DNA of 64,000 bases from Lachnospiraceae bacterium (GTDB lineage: Bacteria > Bacillota > Clostridia > Lachnospirales > Lachnospiraceae). The stretch lies in the NCBI GenBank assembly GCA_029225065.1, contig JAQXVT010000031.1:1-64000 (forward strand). The letters run 5' to 3'. Shown in pieces: positions 25,512 through 32,415 of the stretch; the first letter of the stretch is position 1, and each line of letters starts with the position of its first letter. The position numbers were made by a program, and so were the translations under genes. Below the pieces are notes generated by a model. It saw only the letters and a list, made by a program, of their open reading frames with translations, ran no database searches and was not told where the DNA came from.

Positions 25512-25559
25512 CTTTTTGCAGCGGGTTGCCGGTTCGTCCGACAGCCCGCTGTTTTTTTA
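25512..25559. terminator. Bidirectional terminator between the peptide gene and ribokinase
   Basis: CAGCGGG and CCCGCTG stems with an inner CCGG pairing are flanked by TTTTTGC on one side and GTTTTTTTA on the other. It ends ribokinase transcripts on the minus strand and rightward ones on the plus strand. Confidence 0.8.
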
Positions 25560-25601
25560 CCGAGTCAGGCAAGTCCCAACCAATTGCTTATTGCTCCCCG
25601 C
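25560..25601 (-). repeat. Interspersed repeat module B, rearranged, at the end of ribokinase
   Basis: The minus strand reads GGGGAGCAATAAGC then GGGACTTGCCTGACTCGG. The GCTTATTGCTC half is inverted relative to the copies at 24008 and 30025. Its CAATAA supplies the last codon and stop of ribokinase. Confidence 0.6.
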
Positions 25602-26478
25602 ACTTCCGCAAAACTTCCTCCGCCGTCGGAATCGACGGTACTGCTCCCTTTCTCGACACCGCGATTCCGGACGCGACCGTCGCCGTCTTCAGCGCCTGCG
25701 CCGGTGTCTTTCCTCCGAGAATTGATGCGAGAAAATAACCGGAAAAGGTATCTCCGGCTGCGGTTGTATCGACTGCCTTTACCTTACAGATTTCCTGATA
25801 ACAGCGTCCGTTTTTGTCTGCATACCACGCGCCGTCGCTGCCGAGTGTCAGGATCAGGCGGCTCTCCGGGTATTTTACAAGCACGCCGTCCATGATTTTC
25901 TGTGGATCCTTTTCGCCGGTCAGCATTTCTCCCTCAATCTCATTTACAAAGAAGCAGGTAATCTTTGTCAGGTCACAGTCCAGCACTGCCTGGTCAAACG
26001 GGGATGGGTTCATTGCAATGACCATGCCTTTCTCATAAGCACGATCTACGATATAATCGATCAGGTTGATTTCATTCTGCAGTACGACCACGTCGCCCTT
26101 TTCAAAATGACTCAGCACCTCATCGACGTGTTCCTTTGTATTGGCGCGGTTTGCGCCCGGGAACAGGACGATGCAGTTCTGTCCCGCGTCATTCACCTGA
26201 ATGATCGCATTTCCGGTCCGCACCTCCATCGTCTGCACGTATTCCGTGTGGACTCCGTTTTTCCGGCAGGTCTCCAGAAGCCCATTTCCGTCGTTTCCCA
26301 CCATTCCAGCATGATAGACCTCAAGACCCGCACGGCTCATCGCAATCGACTGGTTCAGTCCCTTGCCGCCATCGTTTACACTTAAGGATGTCGCCGTGAT
26401 CGTCTCCCCCGGCTGCACGATATGCGGAAGCTGATACACGTAATCGATATTCATCGATCCGAAATTCAGTACCCTCAT
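25588..26478 (-). CDS. rbsK: Ribokinase (PfkB family)
   Basis: The 296-residue cytoplasmic kinase phosphorylates ribose (or a similar sugar) at the 5 position using ATP. The PfkB signatures are the substrate motif GGKGLNQSIAMSRAG near residue 40 and the catalytic DTTAAGDTFSGYF with Asp243. The usual forms are GGKGANQ and DTTGAGDTF, so the glycine-to-alanine change in the anion hole is mild. It lies 3 kb from the ribose-type importer on the same strand, separated by the YczE-like and lysR genes, which suggests a ribose-use region. A ribose identity is likely but not proven by sequence. Confidence 0.87.
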   Translation of the reverse strand: MRVLNFGSMNIDYVYQLPHIVQPGETITATSLSVNDGGKGLNQSIAMSRAGLEVYHAGMVGNDGNGLLETCRKNGVHTEYVQTMEVRTGNAIIQVNDAGQNCIVLFPGANRANTKEHVDEVLSHFEKGDVVVLQNEINLIDYIVDRAYEKGMVIAMNPSPFDQAVLDCDLTKITCFFVNEIEGEMLTGEKDPQKIMDGVLVKYPESRLILTLGSDGAWYADKNGRCYQEICKVKAVDTTAAGDTFSGYFLASILGGKTPAQALKTATVASGIAVSRKGAVPSIPTAEEVLRKCGEQ

Positions 26479-26499
26479 TACTTCATCTTCCTTTCTTTT

Positions 26500-27188
26500 T
26501 TATTCTGTGATCTCCGTACCGGTTGCCCCGTGAATAATCTCAATCAGTTCCTTCGCCTTAACCGGCTTTGCGATATGGCCGTTCATTCCGGCCTCCAGGC
26601 ACTGCTTCTCGCTCTCCTGCGATGCCTGCGCCGTCTCCTCCATTTTTGCGCGGTTTTTGTCCACATACATGTTTTTATCCGCATAACGGAACAGGTCGCG
26701 CATCGTGCATTCTTCAAAATCCTGCGCCATCGCGTAACCGACCGCATAGCTGATCGGCATCTCCGGATGTTCTTCTGAGTATGCTGCCGTCTGCTCGCGG
26801 ATGCTCTGCAGGCAGGCGCGCACACCCTTTTCATCCAGTCCGCGCAGCACCGCAAGAAATTCATCACCGCCGTCACGGCCTACAAACTGCTCCGGTGCGA
26901 CCGCTTTTCGCAGCTGTACGGCAAAGCTCCTGATGTACTCATCGCCTTTGTCATGCCCTAGGAACGAATCGTCTCGATCATCTTATCCTGCGGATATCCG
27001 GCGTCCTCCAGCTTGATCATCCGCTGCGTCCCGCCGCGCACCAGTCCCGCATAATTGACCACGCGCGCCGTACCCTGAATCTTGCCGACAAGCACCATGA
27101 TCCAGAGAAACAGCGCGATCAGAATCGCCGTCAGCACTGTCATCAATGCTCTCGTGATAAACTCTGTCTTTTTTCCCGTTTTCTTCAT
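26500..27188 (-). pseudogene. Remnant of a membrane sensor with GGDEF domain (internally deleted, frameshifted, fused to receiver tail)
   Basis: ATG 27188 with GAAGGAAA upstream begins a sensor N-terminus: one membrane segment near residues 10-32, then GTARVVNYAGLVRGGTQRM, a pattern seen at the start of many clostridial GGDEF sensors. This frame stops at 26958. The other frame continues directly with GHDKGDEYIRSFA and GRDGGDEFLAVL, the last two thirds of a GGDEF domain with an intact GGDEF motif. Its C-terminus then switches to CLEAGMNGHIAKPV, the end of a receiver domain. At least two deletion junctions and a frameshift are needed to explain this, so it is not functional as a whole. Confidence 0.72.
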
Positions 27189-27420
27189 TTTTCCTTCGGC
27201 TTCGATTCGTGTTATCGATGCGTTTATTTTAGCCGATTCGGTGCGTTTGTGCAAGCGGATTTGATCGTCTGCAGCGGCGTGTCAAAACGGATAATTGCAG
27301 GCGGCTTTGATCTTAGCAGGCGGTATGCTCTCCTGTACTTTTTCGGGTGATCATTTTTTGGCGAAAAACGGTTTCTTCCGCTTTTACATGTTCTGTGCTG
27401 TTGATGCTGTTGATAATTTT

Positions 27421-27662
27421 TTCTGCGGCAAAAGCGGACTGATGCTGCCGCGTGTATCGCTCGGTCTCTGGCACAGGAGCACGGCGAAACGCTCTCCGAG
27501 ATGGCACTTGGATGGCTGCTCTCCCACAAGGAAGTCACCAGCGTCCTGATCGGCGCCTCCAAACCGTCACAGATTCTGGATAATGCCAAGGCGATCCAGT
27601 GTGCACCGTTTACAGAGGAAGAGCTGCGCAGGATTGAGGAGATTTCTGTGGAACAGCCGTAA
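27421..27662 (+). pseudogene. Remnant of an aldo/keto reductase (internally deleted)
   Basis: The plus strand reads CGKSGLMLPRVSLGLWH, the N-terminus of an aldo/keto reductase. It then switches frame at about 27463-27474 into SLAQEHGETLSEMALGWLL, VTSVLIGASKPSQILDNAKA and a natural C-terminus ending at TAA 27660-27662. Roughly 220 residues of the middle are missing. The surrounding 27189-27420 holds nothing recognisable. Confidence 0.75.
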
Positions 27663-27699
27663 CAGTATTTCTGCAGTCTTTTCATTTCAAATAACAATC

Positions 27700-29259
27700 T
27701 CACAGCAGTTCCGCAAACAGCCGCAGAAACAGCTGTGAAAGTCGCAGGTACGCGCTTCGGCCGCTTCTGTACTTTTCGGTCACGTCGCGGCACTGTGTCA
27801 TGGTGTGCTCCAGGTCCTGGCGAATCGCAAGGACCGCGTCGCAGTCTGCCATAAAGCATCCGTTTTCAAAGTGGTGATAGAGGCTGCGATAATCGAGGTT
27901 GATCGTGCCGCAGGTCGCCATGCAGTCGTCCGCCACACTCATCTTGGCGTGGCAGAAGCCCGGCGTCCACTCGTAAATCCTCACGCCATTTCGTACCAGT
28001 CCGTGATAGAACGACCGTGTCACGCTGTACACCAGCTTTTTATCGGGAATACCAGGCGTGATAATCCGGACATCCACACCGCGTTTGGCCGCGAGTGAGA
28101 GCGCATGCGCCATCTCATCTGTGATAATCAGATACGGTGTCATAAACCAGCAGTATTTTTCTGCCTTGTTTGCCATGCTGATGTAGACCCCTTCTCCGAC
28201 CTGCTCATGATCGAGTGGGCTGTCCGCATACGGCTGGATGAAGCCCTTCTGCTTCGCCGCGTACGGATACTTCGGCAGAAATTTTGCAAAATCACTGTCA
28301 TTTTGATCCTTGTCACTCACAGCATTCCACATTTCCAGAAATGTCACCGTCATCGAGCGGACGGCATCGCCCTCCAGACGGATGCCGGTGTCCTTCCACT
28401 GTCCGTACGGATGCGTCAGATTGAAGTATTCATTTGCAAGATTGTAGCCGCCGGTAAATCCGACCTTTCCGTCGATCACCGTGATCTTGCGGTGATCACG
28501 GTTGTTCAGGAAGAAATTCAGGCCAGGCGCAAGCGGATTGAAGACTCTGCAGCGGATGCCAAGCGCCTCCATCCGTTTGATAAAGTCCGTATTGATAAAC
28601 CAGATCGACCCCATATCATCGTAAAATACACGCACCTCGACACCGGCCTTCGCCCGCTCCTCCAGCACCCGCTGGATCCGCTGCCATGCCTCGGCATCCT
28701 CAATCGCATGATATTCCATAAAAATGAAACGCTGCGCCTTTGCCAGATCCGCAAGCTGTGCCTCCAGCCCCTTCTCCGCCTCATCGTAATACGTCACATC
28801 CGTGTTCTGATAGACCGGATAGCAGGCATTTTTCTGAATGTAGGAGACAATGTTGCCCGCACGCGGAATCTTCTCCTGAAGTGCTTCTCTTACTTGCTCA
28901 TTTTTCGGAAGCAGCGGCAGCAGACGGCTATCGATCTCCTCATAACGCTTCCGCATTTTCTCGGTGCCGCCGTTTAAACCGACCAGAAGATACAGAGCAA
29001 GCCCCATCACCGGAAATGACAGGATCAGAAGAATCCAGGGCATTTTCATTGTGGATGTCATCGGAGAAGCATACATATTTAAAATAATAATGATCCCCAG
29101 AACTCTGGTAAACAAATTAATCGCCTCTGCATACCGATTCAGTCGGGTACACAGCAGAAGAATAAATACGACTTCCAGCAAAATACACAGCGACGAAAAG
29201 ACCAGACGCGTGATTCCGTTCTTTGTTTTTTCTCTTCCCTCTACGGTTGTTGGTTTCAT
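27700..29259 (-). CDS. cls: Cardiolipin synthase (phospholipase D family), copy 2
   Basis: The 519-residue membrane enzyme has two or three N-terminal membrane segments and two HxKxxxxD motifs: HRKITVID (about 256-263) and HAKMSVAD (about 437-444). It has no long insert between them, unlike copy 1. AAGGGTGG precedes ATG 29259. It lies 112 bases downstream of an XRE-type regulator gene on the same strand, which might control it. Two cls genes in one genome often respond to different growth conditions. Confidence 0.93.
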   Translation of the reverse strand: MKPTTVEGREKTKNGITRLVFSSLCILLEVVFILLLCTRLNRYAEAINLFTRVLGIIIILNMYASPMTSTMKMPWILLILSFPVMGLALYLLVGLNGGTEKMRKRYEEIDSRLLPLLPKNEQVREALQEKIPRAGNIVSYIQKNACYPVYQNTDVTYYDEAEKGLEAQLADLAKAQRFIFMEYHAIEDAEAWQRIQRVLEERAKAGVEVRVFYDDMGSIWFINTDFIKRMEALGIRCRVFNPLAPGLNFFLNNRDHRKITVIDGKVGFTGGYNLANEYFNLTHPYGQWKDTGIRLEGDAVRSMTVTFLEMWNAVSDKDQNDSDFAKFLPKYPYAAKQKGFIQPYADSPLDHEQVGEGVYISMANKAEKYCWFMTPYLIITDEMAHALSLAAKRGVDVRIITPGIPDKKLVYSVTRSFYHGLVRNGVRIYEWTPGFCHAKMSVADDCMATCGTINLDYRSLYHHFENGCFMADCDAVLAIRQDLEHTMTQCRDVTEKYRSGRSAYLRLSQLFLRLFAELL

Positions 29260-29371
29260 GAATTTCCACCCTTCTTGTCATTTTCTCTGCGCGGTTTTGT
29301 CACCTTTAGCAATCACTGCGCAGAACATCCCTGTTTCCTACGCTCGATCTGCAAGTCAAAGACTTCCTGCT

Positions 29372-29692
29372 TCATCCTGCATTTTCTTTTTCCGACTTTC
29401 CTGTTTCCAGTTTTTCCATCGCGATACGATATGCAAGCAGCCGCAGCACATAATCCGGCATCTTCCGCGTGCCGCGCTCCCACTCCGTCACCGTGCGGTA
29501 CGGAATCCCAAAATAAGCGCAGAACTCTTTGCGGTTCATACCGGTGCTTTTTCGAAGACGCGTGACCTGAACGCTGACTTCGGATTCATTTTCTCCTATG
29601 CTTTCTTCCACAGTTTCTTCTATATTTCTGTTTTCCTGCATGCTTTCTGTTTCTGTCGTGATTTCCCCACAGGTTTTTTCCATCTTTTTCAT
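29372..29692 (-). CDS. XRE-like helix-turn-helix DNA-binding protein
   Basis: The 106-residue protein has an acidic N-terminal half (many Glu, possibly coiled) and a C-terminal helix-turn-helix (RLRKSTGMNRKEFCAYFGIP, then YRTVTEWERGTRKMPDYVLR). The WERG signature is typical of XRE-like regulators and antitoxin-type proteins. The start at ATG 29692 has GGGAGAGA upstream; the frame is open to 29734 but lacks a site there. Its promoter carries a palindrome at the start point that suggests self-repression. No toxin gene is adjacent. Confidence 0.78.
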   Translation of the reverse strand: MKKMEKTCGEITTETESMQENRNIEETVEESIGENESEVSVQVTRLRKSTGMNRKEFCAYFGIPYRTVTEWERGTRKMPDYVLRLLAYRIAMEKLETGKSEKENAG

Positions 29693-29787
29693 GCTCTCTC
29701 TCCCATGTATCCTATTTTTATCTTCAATCCACAATCAATATTTCCCCATCCCATTAGAAAGGGGAAAATCCTTGTGTTATTCTGTTG

Positions 29788-29811
29788 AATTTAACCGAAT
29801 CAGGCAGGCAG
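29788..29811 (-). repeat. Interspersed repeat module B (core only)
   Basis: The minus strand reads CTGCCTGCCTGATTCGGTTA, the core of the module. It lies in the 5' leader of the XRE-like gene. Confidence 0.5.
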
Positions 29812-29861
29812 CGCGTCCGATTTCAAATATCTGCTTTATATCAAACCAGCCAAGCCATTTA

Positions 29862-29876
29862 ATACACATTGTGTAT
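29862..29876. promoter_or_regulatory. Palindromic operator at the XRE promoter
   Basis: ATACAC-N3-GTGTAT lies two bases downstream of the -10 box, where a bound protein would block transcription. The XRE-like product is the simplest candidate. Confidence 0.5.
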
Positions 29877-29878
29877 CT

Positions 29879-29907
29879 ATTATACTTCCTGACCATGCCA
29901 TTTGCAA
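29879..29907 (-). promoter_or_regulatory. Promoter of the XRE-like gene
   Basis: TTGCAA (29902-29907) and a perfect TATAAT (29879-29884) are separated by 17 bases. Confidence 0.78.
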
Positions 29908-29937
29908 GCCCTGTTTCATGAAATTTTGCCATCGTCA

Positions 29938-30075
29938 AAACAGATATTCGCAATCCGCTTCACTGCTTGTAAAATCATAAAGAATCCAGACTCATAAGAA
30001 TTTTTCCCGTAAACGAGTCCCCGCTGCTTATTGCTCTTCTCAATTGAAACAGGGGACTTGCCTGATTTGATTAAA
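29938..30075 (+). repeat. Composite repeat: modules A, C and B in a row
   Basis: Module A (29938-29970: CAGATATTCGCAATCCGCTT), module C (29991-30023: CTCATAAG...CCCGTAAACG) and module B (30025-30075: GCTTATTGCTCTTC...GGGGACTTGCCTGA) follow each other within 138 bases. It lies upstream of the pyrophosphatase gene. This is the only place in the window where all three are together. The rest of 29908-30236 holds AT-rich sequence without a clear promoter. Confidence 0.68.
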
Positions 30076-30236
30076 AATGTTACCATATACCCAGTGTTAT
30101 TTTCACCAGTTTATGGTCAATTTTCACATATTTATTTTTTATTTTCACCCGACAGATATGCTACATTTGTAAAACACCGAACTATCTGCCCTGATCACTC
30201 GCGATCTACCTTTTTAGTTTGAAAGGATTTTCACAC

Positions 30237-31892
30237 ATGAACACAAAAAAGAAAGAACCACTCTACATCACCGGGCACCGGCATCCGGACACGGATTCCA
30301 TCGCCTCGGCCATTGCTTTTGCATTTTTTAAACGTTCCATGGGGCAGCCGGCCACACCATGCCGGCTTGGCGCGCTCAATGCAGAGACCTCCTACCTGCT
30401 GAACCGCTTTGGCTTTGAGCCGCCGCAGCTGCTGCAGGATGCGCGGATGAAGCTTTCCGAGATTGCCATGGATCCGCCGGTCTCCATCACACCGGAAACC
30501 ACAATCTACGAGACCATGCAGATCATGCAGAGGGAAAATCTCGCCTACTGCGGTGTTGTCGATGCACAGAACCATGTGCTCGGCATGGTCACAAAATCCG
30601 ATTTCTCTGTTGTCGGTCTCGACGATACCGCCAGATCCATCGACATTCTGGCACACACGCCGGTCGAAAACATCCGCAAAACGATCAACGGAAGCATCGT
30701 CTATGACGATCCGGATGTCGCGGTCAACGGCAAGGTCAGCATCATTGCCATGACCTGCCCAGAGCACCTCGACCGTTATGAGGTTGAAAAACGAATCGTC
30801 ATCGTCGGTGCGGATACGATGGCACAGAAAAAGTGCATTCAGCTCGGCGCCGGTATGCTGATTATTGTATGGGCAGATACCGTCGATGAGTCCGTCATTG
30901 AGGAGGCAAAAAAACATCACTGCCCGATCATCCGCTCCGGACACGGCACGATGAATACCTCGCGTTATCTCTACTTCGCGCCATCCGTTTCCCGTATCAT
31001 GAAAAAAAGCCCGATTCTCTTCCATACCAATGAACTGGCAGAGGACGTAGGCGTAAAAATGCTGCGCAACCGTTACCGGGCCTACCCGGTTGTCGATCAG
31101 AACGAGCAGCTCTTCGGTTACGTTTCCAGATACCACATCATGAACGCTCCGAAGCGCAAACTGATCCTCATTGACCACAATGAATTTTCACAGTCCGTCA
31201 ACGCAATCGAAAAAGCGACCGTGCTTGAAGTCATCGACCATCATCGGATCAATGATTTCTCGACCTCACAGCCGGTCGCATTCCGAAACGAAATCGTCGG
31301 CTCCACCGCCACAATCGTTGCCACGATCTTCCGTGAAAACCAGATTCCGATTCCGCCGGGACTCGCCGGACTTTTACTCGGCGCAATCCTGTCCGACACG
31401 ATGGACTTCCATTCACCGACCACGACCGACCGCGATGTCCAGACAGCCAACATTCTGGCGGCTATCGCAGACCTCGATATCGACACCTTTGCGGAGGAAA
31501 TGTTCCACATCACCTCCAATCAGGAGAAGATGACCTTCAGCGATATGATCAATCAGGATCTGAAGATCTATGATATCTCCTCCTGCAAGCTCTCCATCTC
31601 CCAGGTGATCGTACCGTCCGCCAAAGAGATGCGCAGCGATTCGAGGGAGATTCTCGCGGCAGTCGAGCGCTTCGCTCAGAAGAAGCGCATCGATCTCGCT
31701 GTCCTCGTCTTCACGAGCATTCTGGAGAACGGATCCGTCATCTATGCAGGCGGAAACCGCGCGCCGTGGGCCGCTGAAGCATTTCCGGATAAAAATGGTC
31801 TGGAGCACTCGTTCCAGGAAAACCTGCTCTCAAGGAAGCAGCAGATTCTGCCGGCGCTGACGGGAGTGATTACGGAGTATATTGGGGGATAA
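30237..31892 (+). CDS. ppaC: Family II (Mn-dependent) inorganic pyrophosphatase with CBS and DRTGG regulatory domains
   Basis: The 551-residue cytoplasmic enzyme hydrolyses pyrophosphate. The DHH catalytic domain starts GHRHPDTDSIASAIAFAFF and continues with VVDHHRIND-type VIDHHRI and the DHHA2 domain. Between them are a CBS domain pair (DPPVSITPETTIYETM and MLRNRYRAYPVVDQNEQLFGYV) split by a DRTGG domain. Such enzymes are inhibited by AMP/ADP and activated by ATP or diadenosine phosphates. The length matches known CBS-pyrophosphatases. ATG 30237 has AAAGGA upstream; an in-frame TTG at 30219 falls within that region and is rejected. It is a single plus-strand gene. Confidence 0.93.
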   Translation: MNTKKKEPLYITGHRHPDTDSIASAIAFAFFKRSMGQPATPCRLGALNAETSYLLNRFGFEPPQLLQDARMKLSEIAMDPPVSITPETTIYETMQIMQRENLAYCGVVDAQNHVLGMVTKSDFSVVGLDDTARSIDILAHTPVENIRKTINGSIVYDDPDVAVNGKVSIIAMTCPEHLDRYEVEKRIVIVGADTMAQKKCIQLGAGMLIIVWADTVDESVIEEAKKHHCPIIRSGHGTMNTSRYLYFAPSVSRIMKKSPILFHTNELAEDVGVKMLRNRYRAYPVVDQNEQLFGYVSRYHIMNAPKRKLILIDHNEFSQSVNAIEKATVLEVIDHHRINDFSTSQPVAFRNEIVGSTATIVATIFRENQIPIPPGLAGLLLGAILSDTMDFHSPTTTDRDVQTANILAAIADLDIDTFAEEMFHITSNQEKMTFSDMINQDLKIYDISSCKLSISQVIVPSAKEMRSDSREILAAVERFAQKKRIDLAVLVFTSILENGSVIYAGGNRAPWAAEAFPDKNGLEHSFQENLLSRKQQILPALTGVITEYIGG

Positions 31893-31925
31893 AGGGAGCC
31901 GCATTTCCAAGTAAAATGTAATTTC

Positions 31926-31977
31926 GCTAACCTGGTATTTTTACTGCCTTGAGAGGTAATAATTTTACCGGGTTAGC
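31926..31977 (+). terminator. Hairpin after the pyrophosphatase gene
   Basis: GCTAACCTGGTA and TACCGGGTTAGC pair with one mismatch. A T-run (CTTTTTATTATTTTTT) follows only about 18 bases later, so it is an imperfect terminator. Confidence 0.5.
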
Positions 31978-32032
31978 ACTGCCGGGCGGCGAAATCTTTT
32001 TATTATTTTTTCTCTTCTTTGTGGAATAATAC

Positions 32033-32062
32033 TTGTTCGGGAGTGGATCGCTGTGATATAAT
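32033..32062 (+). promoter_or_regulatory. Promoter-like site upstream of a gene-free stretch
   Basis: TTGTTC (32033-32038) and a perfect TATAAT (32057-32062) are 18 bases apart. The only downstream signal on this strand is the terminator at 32327. Confidence 0.45.
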
Positions 32063-32326
32063 GCTAATGGATTGAGGAACTGCACAAAAAATAGGAATTT
32101 ATTTGTGTAAGTTTAACGATGCATCTCGCACCCCTTACGGGGATTGTTACTATATTTTCCATATCCACCCATCTTTTACAAGCAGAATAATATCAACCTC
32201 CTCACTCTTTCTCCAACTGCTCTTTCACTTCCCTGCCTCTATGATTCCCATACATCTGAAAAATCCGTTTCATCCTGATAGCCCACAGCTTGCGCACCTA
32301 AAGCGGAGGAATACTTACCTGCGTTT

Positions 32327-32379
32327 AAAAAACCGGAATGCCATCTCCTGTTTGAGAGAGATGACATTCCGGTTTTTTC
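32327..32379. terminator. Bidirectional terminator between the pyrophosphatase region and the GH3 gene
   Basis: AAAAAACCGGAATG and CATTCCGGTTTTTT flank an inner CATCTC/GAGATG stem, giving T-runs on both strands. It serves the GH3 gene on the minus strand. Confidence 0.85.
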
Positions 32380-32415
32380 TAATCGTATAGCCTTTATTCT
32401 TTTCCCCTGTATCCG

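Larger units (their letters stand above)
31893..32415. other. Intergenic region with a promoter-like site and possible unannotated transcript
   Basis: This 523-base stretch holds the hairpin at 31926-31977, a promoter-like site at 32033-32062 and a bidirectional terminator at 32327-32379. No convincing reading frame lies between them. Short minus-strand frames here are protein-like in places but lack ribosome binding sites. Confidence 0.45.

Noticed and set aside
28105-28977. 290-codon plus-strand frame opposite cls copy 2
   Set aside because: It overlaps both HKD motifs of a real gene and has no independent support.
30231-31178. 315-codon minus-strand frame opposite the pyrophosphatase
   Set aside because: It is antisense to a clear CBS-pyrophosphatase and has no start signal.
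32180-32400. Protein-like short minus-strand frames (for example one ending DETDFSDVWES)
   Set aside because: The words look protein-like but no start or ribosome binding site is present, and the frames cross the terminator hairpin; they may be a gene remnant I cannot identify.
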